Below are positions 28,979 through 38,340 of a stretch of DNA of 64,000 nt, one piece after another; the stretch's first letter is position 1; each line of letters starts with the position of its first letter. This DNA comes from Maribacter algicola (GTDB taxonomy: Bacteria > Bacteroidota > Bacteroidia > Flavobacteriales > Flavobacteriaceae). Both the position numbers and the translations under genes were made by a program. The stretch lies in contig NZ_QUSX01000002.1 in assembly GCF_003933245.1 (NCBI RefSeq), forward strand, positions 1,178,001 through 1,242,000. The letters run 5' to 3'. The notes beneath the pieces are model-generated. The model ran no database searches. It was not told the DNA's origin and saw only the letters and a list, made by a program, of their open reading frames with translations.

Positions 28979-30733
28979 ATGAAAACTATGATTAACTTAA
29001 AAAAGACAGTCGTTGCTTCGATGTCCTTCCTAATGATAGGGGTATCGTGTAACGATGAATTCTTGGAAGTACTTCCTACCGGCTCCTTAGCGGATGCACA
29101 GGTGGGCACGAAGGACGGAATTGAGGGTCTACTTATCGGTACGTATGCCGCCCTCAACGGAGTGTTTGGAAACCGCTTTGAAGGACCCAACCACTGGGTT
29201 ACCGGCTCGATAATGGGCGGTGAGGCCAACAAAGGTACAGATGCTGGGGATTACTCCACCATCAACCCAATTCAAAGATATGAGGCCGACCCTACCATTG
29301 GAGATTTTAATAATTTGTGGAATGGTCGTTTTGAGGGTGTTAGTAGGGCCAACAAGGTTTTAGCTGCCCTGGCAGTGGCCACTGATGTATCAGCCGCTGA
29401 TGCCGCACGCATTGCGGGAGAAGCGCGTTTATTAAGAGGACATTTCTACTTTGATTTGAAAAAGCACTTCAACAGTATTCCTCTCTTTGATGAAACCGTG
29501 CTCCCTGCCGATTTATCAAGTATTCCCAACACACCGGATGTATGGGGATTCATTGAGGCAGATTTTCAATTCGCTTATGATAACCTTCCTGCTGTAAATG
29601 GTGCCGGCAGGGTAAACAAATGGGCCGCTGGAGCCTACTTGGCAAAGGCCTACCTGTATCAGCAAAAATTTGGTCCGGCAAGAGATCTATTCACTACAGT
29701 CATAGAACAAGGTGTAACGTCAAACGGATTGCCCTATGAACTTTTGGATGACTATGCCCAAATTTACAATGCTGAAAATGACAACCATGCTGAGGCCGTA
29801 ATGGATGTGGAATCTGCCAATAATACTGGTAGCACAGCAAATGCCAATTACTTTGATGATTTGAACTACCCTTATAATACTGGACCTGATGGACCTGGTA
29901 ACTGTTGTGGATTCTTCCAACCCAGTATGGAACTGGCCAATTCCTTTAGAACGGGTGCGGATGGGTTACCCTTATTGGATGGCTCTTATAATGACCCAGC
30001 TAATGAAGTGGACAATATCTACAGACATGTCTTCACAAATGATAATGATGAATCGACCTTCGTAGAAGATCCAGACCCATTAGATCCAAGAATTGACCAT
30101 TCCATTGGTAGAAAAGGCATTCCATATTTGGATTGGATCGAGCATCCAGGATCTGCTTGGATTCGTAGCTTCCCATACGCTGGTCCGTATTCTCCTAAGA
30201 AATATATTTATTACAGAAGTCAAGAAAACAGCTTTACGGATGGTAGCTCTTGGACCAGAGGCTATGCGACTATGAACTATACCATTATTCGTTTTGCGGA
30301 TGTGCTATTAATGGCCGCTGAAGCAGAAGTGGAAGCCGGATCATTGGACAAGGCATTGGAGTATGTAAACAGAGTGAGAGCTAGAGCTGCCAACTCTGAA
30401 TTTTGGGTACAGGAATACGATGGTAGTGGTCCAGCGGCCAATTATGTGATATCTGAATATACTTCCTTCCCAAATCAGGATTTCGCAAGAAGGGCCGTCC
30501 GTTTCGAACGTAAATTGGAGCTTTCGGGTGAAGGACACCGTTTCTTCGATTTGGTTCGTTGGGGCGTAGCCGCAGCCGAATTGAACGCTTATTTGGACTA
30601 CGAATCCCAATATTTGGTGACCAAGTTTGGCGGTGCTAGTTTTACCGCTGGTAAAAATGAGTATTATCCAATACCTCAGCAACAAATTGACATTCAAGGT
30701 TCGGATGTATTATCCCAGAATCCTGGTTATTAA
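28979..30733 (+). CDS. SusD/RagB-family nutrient-binding lipoprotein
   Basis: 584 residues. The leader ends in MIGVSCND, so the lipidated Cys is near residue 24. The mature start NDEFLEVLPTGSL, the helical TPR-like part (AGEARLLRGHFYFDLKKHFNSIPL; WAAGAYLAKAYLYQQKFGPARDLF) and the C-terminal signature (RFADVLLMAAEAEVEAGSLDKALEYVNRVRARA; RAVRFERKLELSGEGHRFFDLVRWG; YPIPQQQID) are all classic SusD_RagB. It sits on the SusC barrel as a lid and binds the ligand at the cell surface. A strong terminator follows, so the susCD transcript ends here. Confidence 0.96.
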   Translation: MKTMINLKKTVVASMSFLMIGVSCNDEFLEVLPTGSLADAQVGTKDGIEGLLIGTYAALNGVFGNRFEGPNHWVTGSIMGGEANKGTDAGDYSTINPIQRYEADPTIGDFNNLWNGRFEGVSRANKVLAALAVATDVSAADAARIAGEARLLRGHFYFDLKKHFNSIPLFDETVLPADLSSIPNTPDVWGFIEADFQFAYDNLPAVNGAGRVNKWAAGAYLAKAYLYQQKFGPARDLFTTVIEQGVTSNGLPYELLDDYAQIYNAENDNHAEAVMDVESANNTGSTANANYFDDLNYPYNTGPDGPGNCCGFFQPSMELANSFRTGADGLPLLDGSYNDPANEVDNIYRHVFTNDNDESTFVEDPDPLDPRIDHSIGRKGIPYLDWIEHPGSAWIRSFPYAGPYSPKKYIYYRSQENSFTDGSSWTRGYATMNYTIIRFADVLLMAAEAEVEAGSLDKALEYVNRVRARAANSEFWVQEYDGSGPAANYVISEYTSFPNQDFARRAVRFERKLELSGEGHRFFDLVRWGVAAAELNAYLDYESQYLVTKFGGASFTAGKNEYYPIPQQQIDIQGSDVLSQNPGY

Positions 30734-30756
30734 TTAATCAACCTAATATTTATTAG

Positions 30757-30784
30757 AAAGGGGCATGTTAACATGCCCTTTTTT
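30757..30784 (+). terminator. Rho-independent terminator after susD
   Basis: The perfect palindrome GGGCATGTTAACATGCCC (30761-30778), flanked by A on the left and a run of six T on the right, lies 27 bp after the susD stop. Confidence 0.9.
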
Positions 30785-30869
30785 ATTACCCAAATATTAA
30801 TAATGTTTAATGATAATTTAATAGCTTAACCTTTTACCAACTTAGATTTTTAAAACCTTACCTTTTCTT

Positions 30870-30877
30870 TAAATTTG
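30870..30877 (+). promoter_or_regulatory. Bacteroidota -7 promoter element for the ASPIC/VCBS gene
   Basis: TAaaTTTG matches the consensus and lies between the susD terminator and the next ATG (30957), giving a leader of about 75 bases. The -33 region has no clear TTG. It suggests the VCBS genes have their own promoter. Confidence 0.42.
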
Positions 30878-30956
30878 TCGATTGTCAAACATCACTAATT
30901 TTTTCACTTGTTTACCTATGCTTTTCCTGAGCCATTAAACAACGTACTACTTTACC

Positions 30957-33900
30957 ATGAAAAAAATAATTTGTCTATCATTACTTATTGGCCTTGCCTA
31001 TACTTCATGTCAAAAAAAAGAAGAAAAACTCTTTACCCAAATATCAGTTGAAAGTTCTGGCGTAGACTTTAACAATAGGATTATAGAAACGGACAGCTTT
31101 AATATTCTCACTAGCGAATATATCTTTAACGGTGGTGGGGTGGCCATCGGCGATTTCAACAATGATGATAAACCGGACATTTTCTTCTCTGGAAATCAAG
31201 TTTCAAATAAACTTTACATAAACGAGGGAAACTTTAAATTCAAGGATATTTCTAAACAAGCAAATATTGAGGCGGGTGACAAATGGAGTACGGGAATCGC
31301 CCTTGTGGATATAAATAATGACAATTACCTTGATATTTATGTATGTGCGGCCATGTTGCAATCCGAAAATGAAAAGGCCAATATGTTATTCGTAAATCAA
31401 GGGTCCAACAAGGAAGGAATTCCCACTTTCAAGGAAATGGCCAAAGAATACGGTATCGCCGATAGTAGTAACAGTATGGGAGCCACCTTCTTCGATTATG
31501 ATAAGGATGGCGATTTAGATCTATATGTTCTAAACAACGTGGATATTCATGTACTTCCTTCCAATTATAGAGAAAAGATAACGGACGGTTCTGCGTTGAG
31601 TACTGACCATCTATATCGCAATAACGGGAATGGCACCTTTACCGATGTTTCCCTTGAAGCCGGTATCACTATTGAAGGGTACGGACTAGGATTGGCCATA
31701 GCGGATATCAATTATGACACTTGGCCAGATATCTATGTTAGCAATGACTATCTCACCAATGACTTGATGTATATCAATAATCAGGACGGCACTTTTACAA
31801 ATAGAATATCGGAGTTTGTGAAGCACCAAAGTAAATTTTCCATGGGAAATGATATATCCGATTTTAACAATGACGGTTATTTGGATATCATCACCTTGGA
31901 TATGTTGGGCGAAACCAACCAGAGGTTGAAAACGACCATTGCCAGTAATAATTATAACAATTATGTCCTTAATGATAGATATAACTACGAATATCAGTAC
32001 TCAAGGAATATGTTACAAAAAGGGAATGGGAATGGTGTGCCTTTTAGTGAGATTGGATTAATGTCCGGAGTTTCAAAAACGGATTGGAGCTGGTCCCCAC
32101 TCTTTGCGGATATGAACAATGACGGTCATAAAGATTTGTTGATAACCAATGGATTTCCAAGGGATATAACTGATCTGGATTTTGGTGATTTTAATTTCAA
32201 TGTTAGTAGGTATTTGGGTCCAGGTAAAATATTGGACTCCATACCTACCATTAAAATTCCCAATTATGTATATGTTAATAACGGAACCGGACAATTCGAG
32301 GATAAAGGAGAGGATTGGGGCCTAAACATTCCTTCCTTTTCCAACGGTGCTGCATTTGCCGATTTGGATAATGACGGCGATTTGGACTATGTGGTTAATA
32401 ACATCAACGACCCGGCTTTCATCTTTAGAAATAACTTAAATACAAATAATGCTTATTTAAGACTTAATCTTAAGAACTCAAATACCTTTGGAATTGGAGC
32501 CAAAGTGGTGGTTAGGTTTGCCGACGGTACGTTTCAATATCATGAAAATTACTTGTACAGGGGCTATATGTCTTCATTGGAAGGCATCGTTCATTTTGGA
32601 CTTGGAGAAAGAACCGAAATTAAATCGGTCGAGGTGTTATGGCCCAATGGTGATTATCAAAAATTAGATAATGTCCTACCAAATCAAACTTTGGTTTTAA
32701 ACCAACACGACGCCTCCTCCATTAAACTTGGCGCTCTTGAATTCCCTTTTACTCCAAAACCCGAAAAAAAGGTTTATGCAGAAGTTTCAACGGAAAAAGG
32801 TATAGACTATGAACATAAAGAAATGGATGCGGTAGATTTTAACATACAAAGGATATTGCCGCATAAGCTAACCCAAAATGGTCCTTGTCTTGCCTCTGGG
32901 GATTTAAATGGCGACGGTATGGATGACTTCATAGTTGGAAGTTCCGCAAGGTATTCCCCGGTTTTGTTCTTTCAGGACCGTGAAGGAAATTTTTCAAAAA
33001 GGGAACTTTTTACGGAAGAAGGGGATAAAAAGTATGAAGAGGAGGCAATTTCCCTTTTTGACTTGGATAACGATGGTGATCTGGATATTTATTTTGTATC
33101 AGGAAGCAATGAATTTACCCCTGATGACAGCTATTATCTGGATAGATTATTGATCAACGATGGCAATGGCAATTTTACTCCGGCACCGAACAAATTACCA
33201 GAAATCAAGAAAAGCGGATCTGTGGTAGCGGCAAATGATTTTAACCACGACGGTTTTGTAGATCTATTTGTTGGCGGCAGAACCCCTTTCGCAAAATATC
33301 CCATTGCCGAAAAAAGCTTTCTCCTTAAAAACGAAAATGGAACTTTAGTGGATGTAACAGATTCAATGGCACCTGAGTTACGGGAAATTGGTATGGTAAC
33401 CGATGCTACTTGGGCAGATATCGATGGGGACGGCCTAAATGACTTGGTTGTGGTTGGTGAATTTATGCCCATCACCGTTTTCAAGAATAACAACGGAAAT
33501 TTAACAAAATTGGAGGGAACCGGAATTGAAAATTTATATGGTTTTTGGGAAAGCATAATTGCTAATGATTTCGACAAGGATGGGGACCTGGATTTTATAG
33601 TTGGAAATTTAGGGGCAAACAATTTTCACCAACCTTCCCCTGAAAGGCCTACCAAACTGGTATCCAAGGATTTTGACAATAATGGCACAGTAGACCCGGT
33701 CATGTTTGGTTACTTAAAATATAGCTTTGACAATCCGGAATTTAGGGCATTTCCTTTAAAGTTTTGGGGCGATTTAAATGGTCAGAGTCCTTTATTCCGT
33801 TCTAAATACAATACTTACAAAAGCTTCGCTAAAGCGGATATCAATACCTTGTTCACAGAAGAGGAAATGGAAGGTGCACTAGTATTGACAGGAAATTATG

Positions 33901-34274
33901 ATAGAAGCATTTACTTGGAAAATTTAGGAAATGGTACGTTTAATTACAAAGAGTTACCTTGGGAAACCCAAGTGGCACCAATTAATAGTATCGCCATAAC
34001 CGATTATAACAATGACGGACATGATGACGTCCTGCTTGTTGGAAACGATTACGGCAATGAGGTATTTATTGGAAAATATGATGCCTCAAACGGGTTTTTA
34101 TTGGAAGGGGACGGAAAGGGTAATTTTTCTGTTGTAGATATCCAAAAAAGTGGATTTGTAACCCAAGGTGATACCAAGGATATTACCATTGTAAATAATG
34201 CCAATGGGGGCAATCCATTCATTGTGGTTTCACAGAACAGGGGCCCGTTAAGGGTTTTTCTTAAAAATGAGTAG
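30957..34274 (+). CDS. VCBS/FG-GAP repeat lipoprotein with ASPIC/UnbV domain (CRTAC1-like)
   Basis: 1105 residues. The leader ends LAYTSCQKK, a lipobox. Two beta-propeller-like halves carry many Asp-rich calcium loops of the type DFNNDDKPDIFF, DINNDNYLDIYV, DYDKDGDLDLYV and DLNGDGMDDFIV. Between them, at about residues 500-590, is an ASPIC/UnbV domain (GIGAKVVVRFADGTFQYHEN, SSLEGIVHFGLGERTEIKSVEVLWPNGDYQ). Proteins of this type are frequent beside SusC/SusD pairs in marine Bacteroidota, but their role is not established; a surface glycan-binding or structural role is likely. It is separated from susD by a terminator and is followed 95 bp later by another VCBS lipoprotein. Confidence 0.9.
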   Translation: MKKIICLSLLIGLAYTSCQKKEEKLFTQISVESSGVDFNNRIIETDSFNILTSEYIFNGGGVAIGDFNNDDKPDIFFSGNQVSNKLYINEGNFKFKDISKQANIEAGDKWSTGIALVDINNDNYLDIYVCAAMLQSENEKANMLFVNQGSNKEGIPTFKEMAKEYGIADSSNSMGATFFDYDKDGDLDLYVLNNVDIHVLPSNYREKITDGSALSTDHLYRNNGNGTFTDVSLEAGITIEGYGLGLAIADINYDTWPDIYVSNDYLTNDLMYINNQDGTFTNRISEFVKHQSKFSMGNDISDFNNDGYLDIITLDMLGETNQRLKTTIASNNYNNYVLNDRYNYEYQYSRNMLQKGNGNGVPFSEIGLMSGVSKTDWSWSPLFADMNNDGHKDLLITNGFPRDITDLDFGDFNFNVSRYLGPGKILDSIPTIKIPNYVYVNNGTGQFEDKGEDWGLNIPSFSNGAAFADLDNDGDLDYVVNNINDPAFIFRNNLNTNNAYLRLNLKNSNTFGIGAKVVVRFADGTFQYHENYLYRGYMSSLEGIVHFGLGERTEIKSVEVLWPNGDYQKLDNVLPNQTLVLNQHDASSIKLGALEFPFTPKPEKKVYAEVSTEKGIDYEHKEMDAVDFNIQRILPHKLTQNGPCLASGDLNGDGMDDFIVGSSARYSPVLFFQDREGNFSKRELFTEEGDKKYEEEAISLFDLDNDGDLDIYFVSGSNEFTPDDSYYLDRLLINDGNGNFTPAPNKLPEIKKSGSVVAANDFNHDGFVDLFVGGRTPFAKYPIAEKSFLLKNENGTLVDVTDSMAPELREIGMVTDATWADIDGDGLNDLVVVGEFMPITVFKNNNGNLTKLEGTGIENLYGFWESIIANDFDKDGDLDFIVGNLGANNFHQPSPERPTKLVSKDFDNNGTVDPVMFGYLKYSFDNPEFRAFPLKFWGDLNGQSPLFRSKYNTYKSFAKADINTLFTEEEMEGALVLTGNYDRSIYLENLGNGTFNYKELPWETQVAPINSIAITDYNNDGHDDVLLVGNDYGNEVFIGKYDASNGFLLEGDGKGNFSVVDIQKSGFVTQGDTKDITIVNNANGGNPFIVVSQNRGPLRVFLKNE

Positions 34275-34369
34275 TCTTTAATTAATCTGCCTTTATCGAA
34301 AACTTTTAGGGATATCTATTCACTTTGATTAGGATTGAAGCAAAGGAAAGATTTCTTCTTTAAAATAGT

Positions 34370-35899
34370 ATGACAATGTCTACCAACATGAAATTCCTTT
34401 TTTTGCTTTCAGTAGTAACATCCCTAATTTCATGTAGGTCAAAGGAAAAAAAGGCCATCGCACTTTATGAATCCTATTGTGCAAGTTGCCACCTGCTTCC
34501 GGACATCGATAACTTACCTAAACATATTTGGAAAGATGGCATTTTACCGGATATGGGCGCGCGTATGGGAATCAAGGACAGTGCTTATGACCCCTATGAG
34601 GGTATTTCACGCATGGAACAATTTGCCATTGTTCAGTCCGGGGTGTATCCTGAAAAACCTAGTATATCCATAGAGGATTGGAATTTACTCAAAGACTATA
34701 TCCTTAAAATGGCCAGTGATTCCCTTGATATGGGCACTGTTAAGTCACCAACCAATATAATATCCCAATTTAAGGTTCAACCAATTGTTCTGGATAGTAT
34801 CAAGGGGGCACTATTTACATTTTTGAAATTCGATTCGGTTCAAAAAAAAATATTAACTGGAAATCTAAATAGCAGGTTAATTCATTATGACCCTATTCTA
34901 AAAAAAGTTACCAAAACAGATCGTACTGAACAGGCACTTACCTCCTACTCTAAAAAGGATACCTTAAAATATTTTACTTATGTGGGATATCTTGACCCTT
35001 CCGAGCTACCACAAGGCAGTTTAAGTGTTATCGAGCCAAGCAAAAGAAAAATAAACCGAGCTAATACTCAACTACATAGACCTGTTCATAGCCTTGTCCA
35101 TGATTTTGACAAGGATGGCAACGACGAAGTTGTGGTCTGTGAATTTGGGGATTTGACAGGGAAACTTACCCTTTTAAGCCATAATGGGGATTTTAATTAT
35201 AAAGACCAGGTAATATTGAACCAACCAGGAAGTACAAGGGCTATGGCAAAGGACATGAATAAGGATGGCCTGGATGATTTGGTGGTACTAACTTCACAAG
35301 GTAGGGAGGGCATCAGCATTTTTTACCAAGAGGCCGATTTAAAATTTAGAATGGAAACCCCCATACACTTTAGTCCGGTTTATGGTTCTAGTTGGTTTGA
35401 GATTATTGATTATAATAATGATGGATATAACGACATTGTAACGGTTCAGGGCGATAACGCCGATAAAAGTTATGTTCATAAACCCTATCACGGATTACGA
35501 ATCCATATCAACGATGGGAGCAATAATTTTGAGGAAAATTATTTTTATCCTATGAACGGTGCTACCAGGGTTGTTTCAAACGATTTTGATCAAGATGGGG
35601 ATATCGATTTTGGAATCCTATCTACTTTTCCAAATTATAACCAAACACCTTCTTATTCATTTGTCTACCTTGAAAATAAGAAAAGTGATCGATATCTATT
35701 TGAGCCTTATCGTATGGACACGAGCGATTTGGGCCGATGGATGTTAATGGATGCGGGAGATGTGGACCAGGACGGAGATACGGATATTATTCTTAGCGCC
35801 TTTAGTTATTCTTTCACTCCCGTTCCAGATAATCTCAACGAGGCCTGGAGAAAATCCGAAGTGGATCTCTTGATTCTTGAAAACAATTTAAACCCATGA
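34370..35899 (+). CDS. VCBS-repeat lipoprotein with N-terminal CxxCH haem motif
   Basis: 509 residues. The leader MKFLFLLSVVTSLISC ends at the lipid-anchored Cys22. Starts at 34370, 34376 and 34388 are all possible; the last gives the most compact signal peptide. At residues 37-41 is CASCH, a c-type haem site, in a short cytochrome-c-like stretch (ALYESYCASCHLLPDIDNLPKHIW ... GARMGI). The rest is VCBS/FG-GAP repeats with Asp loops (DFDKDGNDEVVV, DMNKDGLDDLVV, DYNNDGYNDIVT, DQDGDTDIIL). A redox or haem-bearing propeller on the cell surface is unusual for a SusCD locus. It is probably co-expressed with the preceding VCBS gene. Substrate and partner are unknown. Confidence 0.85.
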   Translation: MTMSTNMKFLFLLSVVTSLISCRSKEKKAIALYESYCASCHLLPDIDNLPKHIWKDGILPDMGARMGIKDSAYDPYEGISRMEQFAIVQSGVYPEKPSISIEDWNLLKDYILKMASDSLDMGTVKSPTNIISQFKVQPIVLDSIKGALFTFLKFDSVQKKILTGNLNSRLIHYDPILKKVTKTDRTEQALTSYSKKDTLKYFTYVGYLDPSELPQGSLSVIEPSKRKINRANTQLHRPVHSLVHDFDKDGNDEVVVCEFGDLTGKLTLLSHNGDFNYKDQVILNQPGSTRAMAKDMNKDGLDDLVVLTSQGREGISIFYQEADLKFRMETPIHFSPVYGSSWFEIIDYNNDGYNDIVTVQGDNADKSYVHKPYHGLRIHINDGSNNFEENYFYPMNGATRVVSNDFDQDGDIDFGILSTFPNYNQTPSYSFVYLENKKSDRYLFEPYRMDTSDLGRWMLMDAGDVDQDGDTDIILSAFSYSFTPVPDNLNEAWRKSEVDLLILENNLNP

Positions 35900-35930
35900 T
35901 TTTCTAAAGGGGGTTCCCAATCCCTAGAAC

Positions 35931-37415
35931 TTAATGCTCATTCTTATGTTTGTAATCGCCAAAGCGGTACTTCACGGTCCGCTTTAAAGGAATCTGCATC
36001 CCTCCAGTTTCTTCCAACCAATCATATATGGCGGCGGACATCGATTTTGCTATCTCCTGTTTATCGGGATCTGCAATGAGGTTATACATTTCCTCCGGAT
36101 CGTTTTCCAGGTCATACAATTCATTACGATCCCAAATACCATGGTACTTCATGTATTTATATTTGTCGGTTCTCATCCCAAAAACAGTGGGGGTCATTGG
36201 AAAATCGTATTCCCAGTAATATTCATAAAACACCTCTTTTCGGATATTTTCATTGTTCTCCCCAGTGAGAATGGGAATAAACGAAGTACCCGGCATGTGC
36301 TCAGGTTGCTTTACTCCTGCTTCGGCCAAAACTGTGGGTCCAATGTCAATATTCTGTACCATTTGCTCCGGACGGATACCACCCTGGAACAATTCCGGAC
36401 AACGCACCAATAAAGGCACTTTTACGGACTCCTCATAAAAATGACGTTTATCGATCAATCCGTGTTCCCCCCAACTAAAACCATTGTCGCCCATATAAAT
36501 AACCAAGGTCGATTCGTCCAAACCTTCCCTTTTTAAATAGTCCATCACAGTACCTATACTCTCATCAACACCCAAAAGTGTTTCGCAATAATCCACCACC
36601 ATTTCATGGATATCCCTATTTTCATGGTACATATAATCCACACCGTGCCAGCTTACCCTTTGGTCCGCTACCCATTGTGGCCATTTTAGGTCACGATAAG
36701 CGCCTGTTTTTGTTTGCTCATAGGTTGTTGGAAGGTCAATCCGTTTTCCTTTGTACTTTCCCTTGTGCCTTTTGGCCGGCTGAAATCCGGCATGAACCGC
36801 TTTATGGGAGAGGTACATGAAAAAGGGCTTTTTCCTGTCCCTTTTTTCAAGCCACCCGATAGCATGATCGGTCAAAAGATCTGTAATATATGTGGAGTCC
36901 TTGTAGGATATTCTTTCTCCGTTAATGTTCAAGGTGGGGTTGTAATATACACCCTGACCTGGAAAACTCTCCCAATGCGTAAATCCGGGTTGTGGTTCAT
37001 CCCCATGGTCACCCATATGCCATTTACCAAAAAAACTGGTTTGGTATCCGGCCTTCTCTAAATATTGTGGAAAATAAGTAAGGTTGCCCGGATCCGGTGC
37101 CTGATTGTCCACTATGGTGTGACTATGGGAAAACATACCCGTCAAAATAGATGCCCTGCTGGGGGAGCACAGGGAAGTTGTTACAAAGGCATTGGACAAA
37201 TAAGCTCCTTCCCTGGCAAGCTTATCCATATTTGGAGTTTCCAACCAAGGAACTTTTCCTGTAAAACCCATGTAATCATAGCGATGATCATCTGTAAGAA
37301 TGAAAATTACGTTCCTTGGTTGCTTTTTTTTAGGAGCCACTTCATTGGGCATGGAATTTCCAGTATCAATAAAAAACAAAGAGAAGGTAAAAAAAACTAG
37401 TGAATATAATTTCAT
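35931..37415 (-). CDS. Family S1 sulfatase, exported
   Basis: 494 residues with an N-terminal signal peptide (about 1-21). The formylglycine site is C83-S-P-S-R87, which needs oxidation of Cys83 by a maturation enzyme not seen in this window. Metal-binding Asp residues are in ILTDDHR (42-43), and MGDNGFSWGEHGL supplies the later metal ligands. YGWKWHMGDH-like chemistry is present as FFGKWHMGDHGDEPQPGF. It removes sulfate esters, probably from a marine glycan. It faces the SusCD/VCBS genes and is followed 28 bp upstream in its own direction by an esterase, so the two minus-strand genes may form one transcript. The S1 subfamily cannot be fixed without a database comparison. Confidence 0.92.
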   Translation of the reverse strand: MKLYSLVFFTFSLFFIDTGNSMPNEVAPKKKQPRNVIFILTDDHRYDYMGFTGKVPWLETPNMDKLAREGAYLSNAFVTTSLCSPSRASILTGMFSHSHTIVDNQAPDPGNLTYFPQYLEKAGYQTSFFGKWHMGDHGDEPQPGFTHWESFPGQGVYYNPTLNINGERISYKDSTYITDLLTDHAIGWLEKRDRKKPFFMYLSHKAVHAGFQPAKRHKGKYKGKRIDLPTTYEQTKTGAYRDLKWPQWVADQRVSWHGVDYMYHENRDIHEMVVDYCETLLGVDESIGTVMDYLKREGLDESTLVIYMGDNGFSWGEHGLIDKRHFYEESVKVPLLVRCPELFQGGIRPEQMVQNIDIGPTVLAEAGVKQPEHMPGTSFIPILTGENNENIRKEVFYEYYWEYDFPMTPTVFGMRTDKYKYMKYHGIWDRNELYDLENDPEEMYNLIADPDKQEIAKSMSAAIYDWLEETGGMQIPLKRTVKYRFGDYKHKNEH

Positions 37416-37443
37416 AATGTTAGTTTTTAGTTAGATGTACTAA

Positions 37444-38163
37444 TCAATTATTTAATTTTTGCCTCAAAAACCAATCATAAAGTTCTTCTGTTGCGTACGC
37501 TTTTGACCAAGCATCATGGCCTACATTTTCATATTTTGTAAAACGGACATCGTACCCAAACTCCTTGAGTTTATTCACCATGGACTCGGATTCTTCGACC
37601 GGAATCACCGCATCGTCTTCGCCATGGAAAACCCAAATAGGCATTTTCTTATTGATCCATGAAGCATAGGGCAACGGGGTCATCCCACAAACAACTGCCA
37701 TGGCAGCAAAAGTTTCTGGATATTGGACCGCCATCTCCCAAGCCGCACCTCCGCCACGACTTATCCCGGATAGGTAAATCCTATTCCTATCGATACGGTT
37801 TTTTGAAACCACGGAATCCAAGAGCTGTTTTACGGCCCGGGTATTCCACCAACTTTTCGCATAGGAATTTTCAGGAGCTAAAATCAAAAACGGAAATTCT
37901 TTCCCTTGTAAAATAAGGCTTGGCGGCGGAATTCTTTCGTTGGGACCTAAATCTTCGGCCACCTCTCCCCCACCATGCAGGAACAACAAAACTGGGAATT
38001 TCTTTTCGGGTTCCAATTCGTATTCCGGTGGATAGTACAGGTAATACTTTAAGGTTTCCTTTACCGATGTCTCCAACTTCTCGTCCACCAATGTATAACT
38101 AGGCTGTGAAGCACAACTATTTATTAAAAGGACAAGGAAAAGAAAGAAGCTATATTTGAGCAA
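37444..38163 (-). CDS. Alpha/beta-hydrolase lipoprotein (PHB-depolymerase/esterase type)
   Basis: 239 residues. The leader MLKYSFFLFLVLLINSC ends in a lipobox Cys at residue 17. The alpha/beta hydrolase core has the oxyanion strand FPVLLFLHGGGEV, the nucleophile elbow SGISRGGGAAW with the catalytic Ser, an Asp in HGEDDAVIPVEESE and the catalytic His in NVGHDAWSKAY. This layout is shared by feruloyl and acetyl xylan esterases and by small phospholipase/carboxylesterases. On the surface it could strip acyl groups from the glycan taken up by the SusCD pair; this is inference from context. It lies 28 bp from the sulfatase on the same strand. Confidence 0.88.
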   Translation of the reverse strand: MLKYSFFLFLVLLINSCASQPSYTLVDEKLETSVKETLKYYLYYPPEYELEPEKKFPVLLFLHGGGEVAEDLGPNERIPPPSLILQGKEFPFLILAPENSYAKSWWNTRAVKQLLDSVVSKNRIDRNRIYLSGISRGGGAAWEMAVQYPETFAAMAVVCGMTPLPYASWINKKMPIWVFHGEDDAVIPVEESESMVNKLKEFGYDVRFTKYENVGHDAWSKAYATEELYDWFLRQKLNN

Positions 38164-38301
38164 ATCAATCGTATTATATCCTTTGAAGATACATAATTCG
38201 AATTAAAAATCTATTGAAATACTCATGGCAAAAACCTTGATATACATCAAAACGAGAAAGTGAACTTTATATATGAATACATGAAAAAAGAGTATCATAT
38301 G

Positions 38302-38332
38302 AAAAAAAAGGGAAGCTTTCCCAGATTCCCTT
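38302..38332 (-). terminator. Terminator of the giant surface protein gene
   Basis: On the minus strand AAGGGAA and TTCCCTT pair over 7 bp around an 11-base loop, followed by eight T (A-run at 38302-38309 on the plus strand). It starts 9 bp after the stop of the giant gene. Confidence 0.75.
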
Positions 38333-38340
38333 ACTAAATG

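Noticed and set aside
38281..38337. Short plus-strand frame MKKEYHMKKKGSFPRFPY
   Set aside because: Eighteen codons lying across the terminator hairpin of the giant gene; its composition follows from the A-run and stem, and no promoter is seen.
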